Source: JAOUEA01 sp963762075 (GTDB lineage: Bacteria; Actinomycetota; UBA4738; HRBIN12). From it: a stretch of 64,000 nt of DNA. Below the pieces are notes generated by a model. That model saw only the letters and a list, made by a program, of their open reading frames with translations, did no database searches and was not told the origin of the DNA. This document shows positions 34,787 through 42,385 of this stretch, piece by piece. Each line of letters starts with the position of its first letter. Position 1 is the first letter of the stretch. Made by a program: the position numbers and the translations under genes. Location: positions 386,680 to 450,679 of the forward strand of contig CAVXJC010000002.1 of the NCBI GenBank assembly GCA_963762075.1, read 5' to 3'.

Positions 34787-35059
34787 ATGGACGACCGACT
34801 CGTGCGCGTATTCGCCAGCGCGGACCCCGTTGCGGGAGAGATGATGCGAGGGCGCCTCGAAGCCGAGGGCGTGAGTGCGATGCTGAAGGGCGACGGCGAC
34901 GGGCCCTACCGAGCGGGTGCCGTCTACGTCTGGGTCTCGGCCGAGCACGAGGAGACCGCTCGGCAGATCGTCGTGGCCGTCGAGTCGGGAACCTATGCGC
35001 TCGACGTCGATGTCGATGTTCACGTCGGCGACGGGGCTGAGGACGCGACGGACCACTGA
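34787..35059 (+). CDS. DUF2007-like small protein
   Basis: This 90-residue protein begins MDDRLVRVFASADPVAGEMMRG, a strand-helix arrangement that fits small DUF2007-like domains (putative signal-transducing, function not established); the C-terminus is acidic and valine-rich (DVDVDVHV). ATG 34787 has GGGAGG nine bases upstream, which decides it over ATG 34778. The gene is divergent from glmM and faces rtcB, which lies 33 bases beyond on the opposite strand. No partner is evident. Confidence 0.6.
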   Translation: MDDRLVRVFASADPVAGEMMRGRLEAEGVSAMLKGDGDGPYRAGAVYVWVSAEHEETARQIVVAVESGTYALDVDVDVHVGDGAEDATDH

Positions 35060-35063
35060 CCGC

Positions 35064-35111
35064 GCGCTACCGCTTCCGCTCGCGGATGCGCGCTACCGCT
35101 TCCGCTCGCGG
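35064..35111. repeat. Tandem duplication of the 3' end of rtcB
   Basis: The 22-base unit GCGCTACCGCTTCCGCTCGC plus GG occurs at 35064-35085 and again at 35090-35111, a 26-bp period. The right copy carries the last RtcB codons and stop, and the left copy lies in the gap to the facing DUF2007-like gene. Confidence 0.85.
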
Positions 35112-36274
35112 GTACGCTCGACCCCCTTGTAGTTCGCGAGTGCCTGCAGTTCGTGTTCGATCTCGACGAGGTCCGCCTGATCGCGCATCACCTGGTCGAT
35201 CGGCTTGTACGCGTCGGGGTGTTCGTCGAGCAGGGCGAGCGCATCGCTCGCTTGCCACGAACGGCCCGCCATCTGCTGCTCGAGCGTCTCGACCGACAGC
35301 GTCTTGCGAGCCCTGGTGCGGCTCATCCGGCGTCCGGCCCCGTGCGAGGACGACCGGTAGGAATCGTCGCTGCCGAGTCCCCGCACGACGTAGGAACGCT
35401 GGCCCATGCTTCCCGGGATCAACCCGCGGGAGCCCACACCGGCATGGATCGCCCCCTTGCGCGTGATCCAGAGCATCCGCCCGTCGAACTCCTCGAGCTC
35501 GGTGTAGTTGTGATGGCAGTTCACCTCGTCGGTGGCTGCGACCTGGCGGCCGAGTTCAGCCTCGACTTGACGGTGGGAAGCGTCGAGCAGCAAACGGCGG
35601 TTCTCGCGGGCATAGGCCTGCGACCAACCGAGATCGCGGATGTACGCGTCGAACTCTGGCGTACCACGCTGCAGCCAGGCGAGCTCCGGGTCCTCGAGCT
35701 CGGTGCCGAGACCTCGGTGCAATCGCTTGGCGACCTTGGTGTGCAGGCTCGCGAGCCGGTTGCCGCCGCCGCGCGATCCGGAGTGCAGCAGCAGCCAGAC
35801 GAGTCCAGCCTGATCCCGCGCAAGCTCGATGAAGTGATTGCCCGAGCCGAGCGTGCCGAGCTGCGCGGCCACTCGCGCAGGGTCGAGTCCCTCGGGGGCA
35901 GGGTGCGCCTCGAGCCACGCGATTGCTCGGGTCGTGGCCTCACCGTGCCAGCGCCCCAGCCCCGCGGGCACGGCGAGCCGCATGCGGTCGACCCAGCCAT
36001 CGAGACCGGCGTCCGGCAGATCCTCGATGCGCAGGTCGAGCCGACGAGCGGCCATGCCACAGCCGATGTCGACGCCGACCGCCGACGGGATGACGGCGGA
36101 CTCAGTGGCGATCACCGAGCCGATGGTGGCGCCCATGCCGAGGTGGGCGTCGGGCATCAGGGCGATCGGCCCGGCGAGGATCGGGAGGCGCGCCGTGCGA
36201 GCGGCCTGCTCGAGCGTGACCTCGTCGAGCTCACTCGCCCAGCTTCGGACGCCGGGAGCGATCTCGCGGAACAT
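35093..36274 (-). CDS. rtcB: RNA-splicing ligase RtcB
   Basis: This 393-residue GTP-dependent RNA ligase joins 2',3'-cyclic phosphate or 3'-phosphate ends to 5'-OH ends, acting in tRNA or mRNA repair. Manganese and guanylate ligands are seen in GVDIGCGM, GSGNHFIE, NCHHNY and HGAGRRMSR. ATG 36274 has AAGGAGG upstream. It lies between rpsI and glmM, an unusual site, and no archease or RtcA gene is adjacent. The last codons (RERKR then stop) are part of a 26-bp tandem duplication. Confidence 0.92.
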   Translation of the reverse strand: MFREIAPGVRSWASELDEVTLEQAARTARLPILAGPIALMPDAHLGMGATIGSVIATESAVIPSAVGVDIGCGMAARRLDLRIEDLPDAGLDGWVDRMRLAVPAGLGRWHGEATTRAIAWLEAHPAPEGLDPARVAAQLGTLGSGNHFIELARDQAGLVWLLLHSGSRGGGNRLASLHTKVAKRLHRGLGTELEDPELAWLQRGTPEFDAYIRDLGWSQAYARENRRLLLDASHRQVEAELGRQVAATDEVNCHHNYTELEEFDGRMLWITRKGAIHAGVGSRGLIPGSMGQRSYVVRGLGSDDSYRSSSHGAGRRMSRTRARKTLSVETLEQQMAGRSWQASDALALLDEHPDAYKPIDQVMRDQADLVEIEHELQALANYKGVERTRERKR

Positions 36275-36294
36275 GCGTCGACCTCCTTCGCGAC

Positions 36295-36322
36295 GAGCGT
36301 TCGAGCCGCAGGCTCGGCGCTC
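36295..36322 (-). terminator. Possible terminator after rpsI
   Basis: GAGCG, GAGCC, GGCTC and CGCTC form two five-base-pair stem blocks with a small internal loop, eight bases beyond the rpsI stop. No T-tract. Confidence 0.4.
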
Positions 36323-36330
36323 CCGGGAGA

Positions 36331-36729
36331 TCAGCGCTTCGAGTACTGCGGGGCCTTGCGGGCCTTCTTGAGGCCGTACTTCCGGCGTTCCTTTTCGCGT
36401 GCGTCGCGGGTGAGGAAACCCTCGGCCTTCATCTGCGAACGCAGCTCGGGATCGAGGTCGATCAGCGCGCGGGCGATGCCGAGCCGTATCGCACCCGCTT
36501 GACCGCTGATGCCGCCGCCCTTGATGGTGGCGATCACGTCGAATTCCTTCTCGCGGTCGGCCGATCGCAGCGGCGACTGCGCCACCATGCGGTGCACCCG
36601 CGTGGGGAAATACTCCTCGAGGGTGCGGCCGTTGATGTCGAACTCGCCGGTGCCCGGCACGAGTCGAACGCGCGCCACGGCCTCCTTGCGTCGGCCCGTC
36701 GTGATCTTCGCGGGGGTCACTGCAGCCAC
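36331..36729 (-). CDS. rpsI: 30S ribosomal protein S9
   Basis: This 132-residue protein contacts the head of the 30S and the P-site tRNA through its basic tail, here ending RKAPQYSKR with the conserved C-terminal KR. GRRKEAVARVRL and GGGISGQAGAIRLGIARAL are family segments. GTG 36729 has GAGGAG eight bases upstream. Four bases separate it from rplM, so the two are one operon. A long upstream open frame is antisense and was not used. Confidence 0.95.
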   Translation of the reverse strand: MAAVTPAKITTGRRKEAVARVRLVPGTGEFDINGRTLEEYFPTRVHRMVAQSPLRSADREKEFDVIATIKGGGISGQAGAIRLGIARALIDLDPELRSQMKAEGFLTRDAREKERRKYGLKKARKAPQYSKR

Positions 36730-36733
36730 GTGC

Positions 36734-37318
36734 TCACTCCTCGGTGTCGTCGGTCGCGGCGGGGGACGTCGATGCCTCCGGCTCGGCGGGCGGCGCTTTC
36801 GCCGCGCGCTGACGCTTCTTCGGCTCGGACGGTGCCTCCGAGGCGTCAGGCACCCTCGAAGAAGGCAGGCCCCGCCAGATCGGTGGCTCGCCCAGCGAGT
36901 AGGCGACCGGTTGCTGGGCGGCATGCGGATGCTCGGGGCCCGGCACGACGTGGAGCTTGCGGATCATCGAACGTCCGAGACTGTTCTTGGGAAGCATGCC
37001 TCTGATCGCCTTCTCGACCGCGAACACGGGCCGGGTGCGCATCAGCTCGTCGTAGCGGGTGGCCGTGATGCCCCCCGGGTACCCGGAGTGCCGGTAGGCG
37101 TACTTCTTCAGCTCCTTGCCACCGGTGAGCTCTATCTTGTCGGCGTTGACGATGATCACGTGATCGCCCGTATCCATGTGCGGCGCGAAGATCGGCTTGT
37201 GCTTGCCGCGAAGCAGGGCCGCGGCCTCCGATGCGACGCGGCCCAGCACCTTGCCGCTGGCGTCGATGACGTACCAGCTGCGCTCGATGTGCTCAGGCTT
37301 CGGAGAGTAGGTCTTCAT
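36734..37318 (-). CDS. rplM: 50S ribosomal protein L13, with a C-terminal extension
   Basis: This 194-residue L13 has the usual first 145 residues (MKTYSPKPE, SWYVIDASGKVLGR, KNSLGRSMIRKLHV), then about 45 extra residues rich in Pro, Ala, Glu and Lys ending in TDDTEE. That tail is longer than normal and looks disordered; comparable tails occur on RpsC and RplD here. It is the first gene of rplM-rpsI. ATG 37318 is the conserved start. Confidence 0.92.
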   Translation of the reverse strand: MKTYSPKPEHIERSWYVIDASGKVLGRVASEAAALLRGKHKPIFAPHMDTGDHVIIVNADKIELTGGKELKKYAYRHSGYPGGITATRYDELMRTRPVFAVEKAIRGMLPKNSLGRSMIRKLHVVPGPEHPHAAQQPVAYSLGEPPIWRGLPSSRVPDASEAPSEPKKRQRAAKAPPAEPEASTSPAATDDTEE

Positions 37319-37359
37319 GGACGTAGATATCGGCCAGGAAGGCTCCCGGCCGACGCGCC

Positions 37360-37389
37360 AGACTACCCGCGACAACTCGGAGGCGTCAA
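37360..37389 (-). promoter_or_regulatory. rplM-rpsI promoter
   Basis: TTGACG (37384-37389) and TAGTCT (37360-37365), spaced 18 bp, read towards rplM about 40 bases upstream of the ATG. Confidence 0.45.
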
Positions 37390-37409
37390 AGACAAGCGCT
37401 TGCCGGGGG

Positions 37410-38177
37410 TCACCGGGTTCCTCGCCGCCCGTACACGACTCGCTCGAGGGTGAGACCGTGCGCAGGCGCGAGATGGCGCGCCCCAGATCGATCCTTCGCG
37501 TCGAGGATCGCCGGGATCGCTGCAGGATCGACCCGTCCTTCCCCGACGGCGACGAGCGTGCCGGTGAGCGCGCGGACCATCTGATGCAAGAACGCGTTCG
37601 CGCGGAATCCGAGTTCCAGTCGGGCGTCGACGCGCGTCACGCTCACCCGTTGGAGATGTCTCATCGTGGGCTTGTCGGGTCCCGGGTGCCGGCAGAACGA
37701 CGTGAAGTCGCGCTCCCCCACCAAGTGAGCTGCGGCGGCCCGCATCGCGGTCAACTTCGGCGCGCAGGGGTGATGCCAGACCCATCGTGCCGTGAACGGA
37801 TCGGGCACGTCCCCGACGTCGACGCGGTAGCGGTACTCACGAGCCGAGGCGGAGAAGCGCGCATCGAAGCCATCAGGGGCACGTTCGATGGACCGAACCA
37901 CCACTTCGGGCGCGAGCCGCCCGTTCAGCGCGTCACGGATCGATCGCACGTCTCGCTCCGACGCGGTGACGAACGACGCGACCTGCCCACGAGCGTGCAC
38001 ACCGGCGTCGGTGCGTCCCGCCACCGAGAGCTTGATCGGACCTCCGGCCACGGCGGTGAGCGCATCCGTCATCACCCCCTCCACCGTTCTGATGCGCCGG
38101 TCACGCTGGGCAGCCCAACCATGGAAGCCCGACCCGTCGTAGGCGATGAGCATCCGGATCGTCCGTTCGGGCAGCAT
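37410..38177 (-). CDS. truA: tRNA pseudouridine synthase A
   Basis: This 255-residue enzyme makes pseudouridine at tRNA positions 38-40. The catalytic aspartate is Asp57 in AGRTDAGVHA; FCRHPGPDKPTMR and FLHQMVRALTGTL are family segments. Two starts are possible: GTG 38183 and ATG 38177. The ATG lies seven bases after CATACT and was preferred. A second CATACT sits 17 bp further upstream in a direct repeat. The gene follows rplQ after a terminator. Confidence 0.92.
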   Translation of the reverse strand: MLPERTIRMLIAYDGSGFHGWAAQRDRRIRTVEGVMTDALTAVAGGPIKLSVAGRTDAGVHARGQVASFVTASERDVRSIRDALNGRLAPEVVVRSIERAPDGFDARFSASAREYRYRVDVGDVPDPFTARWVWHHPCAPKLTAMRAAAAHLVGERDFTSFCRHPGPDKPTMRHLQRVSVTRVDARLELGFRANAFLHQMVRALTGTLVAVGEGRVDPAAIPAILDAKDRSGARHLAPAHGLTLERVVYGRRGTR

Positions 38178-38184
38178 CGGCACG

Positions 38185-38190
38185 AGTATG
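38185..38190 (-). promoter_or_regulatory. -10 box of a leaderless promoter for truA
   Basis: CATACT, seven-base spacer, ATG at 38177. A direct repeat (CACGAGTATGCCGG at about 38181 and 38198) carries a second copy of the hexamer at 38202-38207. Confidence 0.45.
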
Positions 38191-38214
38191 CCGGGAACAC
38201 GAGTATGCCGGAAG

Positions 38215-38243
38215 TGAGGCCGGGGCTCGATGCCCCGGCCTCA
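38215..38243 (-). terminator. Hairpin terminator after rplQ
   Basis: A perfect 12-bp stem (TGAGGCCGGGGC and GCCCCGGCCTCA) with a five-base loop ends the rpoA-rplQ segment 29 bases past the rplQ stop. No T-tract. Confidence 0.75.
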
Positions 38244-38272
38244 TCTCAGCGTCGCCCGGCTGGGATCAGGTG

Positions 38273-38635
38273 CTAGCCGCCGCGCTCCACCAGTTCGATG
38301 CGAGCCATCGGTGCGGCGTCGCCCTTGCGTGGCCCGAGCTTGAGGATGCGCGTGTACCCGCCATCACGTTCTTCGAAGCGCGGCCCGATCTCGTGGAACA
38401 GACGTGCGACCACGTCACGGTCGGTGATGTCCCTCAGGACGTCACGGCGAGCGGAGAGATCGCCCCTCTTCGCCTTGGTGATGAGCTTCTCGGCATACGG
38501 GCGCAGAGCCTTGGCCTTGGCCTCGGTGGTCTCGATCGCCTCGTGCGTGAACAGCTGCGCCGCCAATGTCGAGAGCAGCAGGCGCTGATGGCCCGGGTTC
38601 GAGCCGAGGCGAGGGCCCTTCTTGGGCGTTGGCAC
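38273..38635 (-). CDS. rplQ: 50S ribosomal protein L17
   Basis: This 120-residue protein lines the polypeptide exit tunnel. MPTPKKGPRLGS, the HEAIETTEAKAKALRPYAEKLIT segment (split across the helix) and the C-terminal RILKLGPRKGDAAPMARIELV are the family pattern. GTG start 38635 lies three bases after the rpoA stop, so it is coupled. It closes the alpha-type cluster, followed by a strong hairpin. Confidence 0.96.
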   Translation of the reverse strand: MPTPKKGPRLGSNPGHQRLLLSTLAAQLFTHEAIETTEAKAKALRPYAEKLITKAKRGDLSARRDVLRDITDRDVVARLFHEIGPRFEERDGGYTRILKLGPRKGDAAPMARIELVERGG

Positions 38636-38638
38636 CGA

Positions 38639-39568
38639 CTACTCCTCCCGCAGTCCGAGACCCAGCTCTTCGAGCTTGGCCTTCACCTCGTCGATCGACT
38701 TCTGGCCGAAGTTCCGGATGTCCATGAGCTCGGACTCGCTCTTCAGCACCAGGTCGCCGACCGCGTTGATGCCCTCGCGCTTCAGGCAGTTGTAGGAACG
38801 CACCGAGAGATTCAGCTCCTCGATGGTGATGCCGTAGTCGCCCGGCACCTCGTCGTCATCGGCGGGTCCGACGGTGACGCTCGCGGCCTCGGCCAGCTCG
38901 CTGAACAGGGTCACCAGCTCGAGCAGCGTACCGCCGGCCGACGCCACAGCCTCGCGAGGTGAGATCGAGCCGTCGGTCTCGACGTCGAGCACCAAGCGGT
39001 CGCGGTCTGTCATCTGCTCGACGCGAGTGTTCTCGACCGCGTAGCTGACCTTGCGCACCGGCGAGAAGATCGAGTCGACCGGGATCACGCCGATCGGATC
39101 GCGGGGCTTCTTGTTCTTGTCGGCCATGCGGTATCCGACGCCGCGTTCGACCGTCATCTCCATCTCGAGGCTCGCGCCCTTGCCGAGCGTTGCGATGTGC
39201 AGATCGGGGTTCAAGATCTCGACGCCCGCAGGAGGAGCGATGTCGCCGGCCGTGACCTCCCCCGGTCCCTTGGCCTTGAGATACACGGTCGTCGGCTCCT
39301 CGAGCTCGGACCGAGCCACGAGCTCTTTGAGGTTCAGGATGATATCGGTGACATCTTCGGTCACTTTCGGAACGGTCGAGAACTCGTGCAGCACACCGTC
39401 GATGCGAACCGACGAGATCGCGGCCCCGGGGATCGACGACAGCAGCGTGCGACGGAGCGAGTTGCCGACCGTGTAGCCGAACCCGGGCTCGAGCGGTTCG
39501 ATCGCGAACCGGGAGCGGGTCGGAGACAGGACGTCCTCGAAGATCTGAGGCCTTGCCACGATGAACAT
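38639..39568 (-). CDS. rpoA: DNA-directed RNA polymerase alpha subunit
   Basis: This 309-residue subunit nucleates RNA polymerase assembly. The N-terminal dimerisation domain (to about 225) has GYTVGNSLRRTLLSSIPG; an acidic linker (ADDDEVPGD) leads to the C-terminal DNA- and activator-binding domain with NLSVRSYNCLKREGI. ATG 39568 has GAAGGAGGG upstream. rpsD, which usually lies between rpsK and rpoA, is absent: only 90 bases separate these genes. Confidence 0.97.
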   Translation of the reverse strand: MFIVARPQIFEDVLSPTRSRFAIEPLEPGFGYTVGNSLRRTLLSSIPGAAISSVRIDGVLHEFSTVPKVTEDVTDIILNLKELVARSELEEPTTVYLKAKGPGEVTAGDIAPPAGVEILNPDLHIATLGKGASLEMEMTVERGVGYRMADKNKKPRDPIGVIPVDSIFSPVRKVSYAVENTRVEQMTDRDRLVLDVETDGSISPREAVASAGGTLLELVTLFSELAEAASVTVGPADDDEVPGDYGITIEELNLSVRSYNCLKREGINAVGDLVLKSESELMDIRNFGQKSIDEVKAKLEELGLGLREE

Positions 39569-39658
39569 GCGGTGCTTCCCTCCTTCAGCGGGGGATCAAC
39601 CATTCCTACCCCGCGTCGTTGTCCCACGGCACCGTATCGCCGCGGGGGGTGTCGCCGG

Positions 39659-40051
39659 CTAGACGCGGCGACGCTTGCGCGGCCGGCAGCCGTTGTGCGG
39701 CACCGGCGTCACATCTTGGATGCCCGTGACCTCGAGTCCCGCGGCAGCCAGCGAACGGATCGCCGTCTCGCGGCCCGACCCCGGGCCCTTCACGTACACG
39801 TCGACCTTCTGCAACCCGTGCTCCTGCGCGCTGCGCGCCGCCTTCTCGGCGGCGAGTTGCGCGGCGAACGGGGTCGACTTGCGTGATCCCTTGAATCCGA
39901 CGTTGCCGGCGCTCGCCCACGACACCGTGTTGCCTTGCAGATCGGTGATGGTGACGATCGTGTTGTTGAACGTCGAGGTGATATGAGCCTGGCCGTGCAC
40001 GACGTGCTTCTTCTCGCGACGCTTGGTCTTCTTCACTTTCGGCTTCGCCAT
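39659..40051 (-). CDS. rpsK: 30S ribosomal protein S11
   Basis: This 130-residue platform protein has the conserved HITSTFNNTIVTITD, GSRKSTPFAAQ and C-terminal HNGCRPRKRRRV. ATG 40051 begins the conserved MAKPK; the open frame extends further but without conservation. It is 40 bases after rpsM. Confidence 0.96.
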   Translation of the reverse strand: MAKPKVKKTKRREKKHVVHGQAHITSTFNNTIVTITDLQGNTVSWASAGNVGFKGSRKSTPFAAQLAAEKAARSAQEHGLQKVDVYVKGPGSGRETAIRSLAAAGLEVTGIQDVTPVPHNGCRPRKRRRV

Positions 40052-40091
40052 GCGAATGCAGCTCCTCGCCTTTCGCCCCGATCCGGGGCCC

Positions 40092-40472
40092 CTACTTCTT
40101 GGTCGCCTTCTTCCGTCCGGCGATCGCTTTCTTCGGCCCTTTTCGAGTGCGCGCGTTCGTGTGCGTGCGCTGGCCACGCACGGGGAGGGCTCGGCGATGG
40201 CGTACGCCCTGGTAGCAGCCGATCTCGATCTTGCGCTTGATGTCCTGGGCGACCTCTCGCCGCAGATCTCCCTCGACCTTGTGGTTCGCGTCGATGTAGG
40301 CGCGGATCTTCAGCACCTCGTCCTCGGAGAGATCACGCACCTTGGTCGCGCCGTCGACGCCTGCGCCGGTCACGATCGCCTTCGCGCCGGGGTCGCCGAC
40401 GCCGTAGATATAGGTCAACGCGATATCGAGCCGCTTGTCACGCGGAAGGTCGACGCCTGCGATACGAGCCAC
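40092..40472 (-). CDS. rpsM: 30S ribosomal protein S13
   Basis: This 126-residue head protein contacts 50S L5 and tRNA. MARIAGVDLPRDKRL, YIYGVG and the basic tail RGQRTHTNARTRKGPKK are typical. It lies 13 bases after rpmJ. Length is normal. Confidence 0.97.
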   Translation of the reverse strand: MARIAGVDLPRDKRLDIALTYIYGVGDPGAKAIVTGAGVDGATKVRDLSEDEVLKIRAYIDANHKVEGDLRREVAQDIKRKIEIGCYQGVRHRRALPVRGQRTHTNARTRKGPKKAIAGRKKATKK

Positions 40473-40485
40473 CCAGTTCCCCCTT

Positions 40486-40599
40486 CTAGCCCTGCCGCTG
40501 CTTGTGCCGTGGATTCGTGCAGATGACCAAGATGTTGCCCCTGCGCCGGATCACGCGGCAGCGGTCGCAGATCTTCTTGACGCTGGGACGAACCTTCAT
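40486..40599 (-). CDS. rpmJ: 50S ribosomal protein L36
   Basis: A 37-residue frame reads MKVRPSVKKICDRCRVIRR and ends in the basic tail KQRQG. The zinc ligands CDRC and the later cysteine (VICTNPRH) with histidine are all present, so it is the zinc-binding type. It lies between infA and rpsM in the usual order. Confidence 0.95.
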   Translation of the reverse strand: MKVRPSVKKICDRCRVIRRRGNILVICTNPRHKQRQG

Positions 40600-40628
40600 C
40601 TGTCTACCACCCGATCTGGCATCTGGTT

Positions 40629-40847
40629 CTACTTATACCGGTACACCACACGGCCTCGTGTGAGGTCGTATGGAGAGAGCTCCACCAGCACCCTGTCGCC
40701 GGGAAGGATCCGGATGTAGTGCATCCGCATCTTGCCGGAGATGTGGGCCAACACTTTGTGTCCGTTCTCGAGCTCCACCCGGAACATGGCGTTGGGCAAC
40801 GGCTCGATCACCGTTCCCTCGACCTCGATCGCGTCTTTCTTCGGCAC
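40629..40847 (-). CDS. infA: Translation initiation factor IF-1
   Basis: This 72-residue S1-fold factor blocks the A site during initiation. EVEGTVIEPLPNAMFRVEL, AHISGKMRMHYIRILPGD and the ending LTRGRVVYRYK are family segments. GTG start 40847 is fixed by the conserved N-terminus and has GGAG upstream. It is 29 bases from rpmJ. Confidence 0.96.
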   Translation of the reverse strand: MPKKDAIEVEGTVIEPLPNAMFRVELENGHKVLAHISGKMRMHYIRILPGDRVLVELSPYDLTRGRVVYRYK

Positions 40848-40970
40848 GCTCCAGCTGTTCCCTCTCGAACGAGTTCTCGCCCCCGGCACCCGGGACGTGC
40901 GACAACACCCTCCGGGAGGGGCGAACGGCCAGTATAGGGGCCGACCAGCGGAAACGTCCACGCGCGCCGT

Positions 40971-41732
40971 TCAGTCGCGGGCGGTGAGGACTTCGGGGCC
41001 ATGCTCGGTCACGGCCACGGTGTGCTCGAAGTGCGCCGCGAGGGAACCATCGGCGGTCACGACGGTCCATTCGTCGGACAGCACGCGGGTGCGCTCCTCA
41101 CCGAGCATCAGCATCGGCTCGATCGCGATCACGAGGCCGGGGCGCAGGTCGGGTCCCCGGCCGGGACGTCCGAAGTTCTGGATGAACGGGTCTTCGTGCA
41201 TCGAACGACCGATGCCGTGCCCTCCGTACTCGCGCACGATGCCGAAACCGGCGGGTCCGGCGACCGACTCGATGGCGTGGCCGATGTCGGAGAGTCGCCC
41301 GCCCGCCTGCACCGCGCCGATGCCCGCGTAGAGGGCCTCCTCCGTGGTCTTCATGAGCCTCGCTGCCTCCTCGCTGGGCGAGACGCCGCCGACGAACACG
41401 CTCACCGCGGAGTCGGCATGGAAACCTTCCCAGATCGCACCGAAGTCGAGGGAGAGCAATTGGCCTTCTTCCAGTGTGCGAGCCTTCGAAGGGATCCCGT
41501 GCACGATCTCGTCGTCGATCGACGCGCAGATCGTCGCCGGGTACGTGCCGCGGTAGCCCTTGAACGACGGCACGGCGTTCTGGTCACGGATGTACGACTC
41601 GGCGACCGCGTCGAGGTCGGCCGTGCTCACACCGGGGCGAACGGAATCGAGCACGGCCGAGATCGTGCCCGCCACGATGCGGCCGGCTCGGCGCATGCGA
41701 TCGAGCTCCTCAGGCGATTTCCGGATGATCAC
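40971..41732 (-). CDS. map: Methionine aminopeptidase, type I
   Basis: This 253-residue metalloprotease removes N-terminal methionine. The metal ligands lie in LDFGAIWEGFHADSA, GHGIGRSMHE and IEPMLM. GTG start 41732 overlaps the adk stop (GTGA). Order secY-adk-map-infA is standard. No N-terminal SH3 or zinc extension. Confidence 0.95.
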   Translation of the reverse strand: MIIRKSPEELDRMRRAGRIVAGTISAVLDSVRPGVSTADLDAVAESYIRDQNAVPSFKGYRGTYPATICASIDDEIVHGIPSKARTLEEGQLLSLDFGAIWEGFHADSAVSVFVGGVSPSEEAARLMKTTEEALYAGIGAVQAGGRLSDIGHAIESVAGPAGFGIVREYGGHGIGRSMHEDPFIQNFGRPGRGPDLRPGLVIAIEPMLMLGEERTRVLSDEWTVVTADGSLAAHFEHTVAVTEHGPEVLTARD

Positions 41733-42379
41733 GTCAGATCCCCGAGCGCCTGGATCGTGCGAGCGGCAACCTCGTCCTCGAGCACCTCGGCGTCGATCTC
41801 CAGGAGCAGCTTCCGCTCGCGGTAGAACGCTTCGAGCGGCGCGGTCTGCTCCCGGTAGATCGCGAGCCTTCGACGCACCGTGAGCTCATCGTCATCAGAG
41901 CGCCGCTCCAGCTCGGTCCCATCGACATCGCACACGCGATCGTTCGCCGGAGGCTTGAACTCCATGTTGTAGGTGCGCTTGCAGGCGGGGCACGTCCACC
42001 GGTTCAGCAGACGCCGCACCGCCATGTCGTCGCTGATCGCGAACCTGAGCACCGCCGTGAGCGGTCGACCGACCTGTTCGAGCGCTGCCTCGAGGGCCCC
42101 TGCCTGTGGCACGGTCCTGGGGAACCCGTCGAGGATGAACCCCGGCTCCGCATCGGCGTGGGCGAGCCGGTCCATGACCATACGCACGACGAGATCGTCG
42201 GGCACGTACTCGCCCCTGTCCATGTACGCGCGAGCCCTGATGCCGAGGCCCGACCCACGCTGCACATGCTCCCGCAGGATGTCGCCGGTGGAGATCTGCG
42301 GGATGGCGAAACGATCGACCAGCTGCTGGGCTTGCGTTCCCTTGCCAGCCCCAGGGGGTCCGAGCAGCACCAGCCGCAT
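41729..42379 (-). CDS. adk: Adenylate kinase
   Basis: This 216-residue long-form kinase converts AMP and ATP to two ADP. P-loop is GPPGAGKGT, AMP site DGFPRT, and the lid domain carries Cys-x-x-Cys then Cys-x-x-Asp (CPAC, CDVD), the zinc-binding lid. It is 6 bases after secY. Confidence 0.96.
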   Translation of the reverse strand: MRLVLLGPPGAGKGTQAQQLVDRFAIPQISTGDILREHVQRGSGLGIRARAYMDRGEYVPDDLVVRMVMDRLAHADAEPGFILDGFPRTVPQAGALEAALEQVGRPLTAVLRFAISDDMAVRRLLNRWTCPACKRTYNMEFKPPANDRVCDVDGTELERRSDDDELTVRRRLAIYREQTAPLEAFYRERKLLLEIDAEVLEDEVAARTIQALGDLT

Positions 42380-42385
42380 CGGCGC

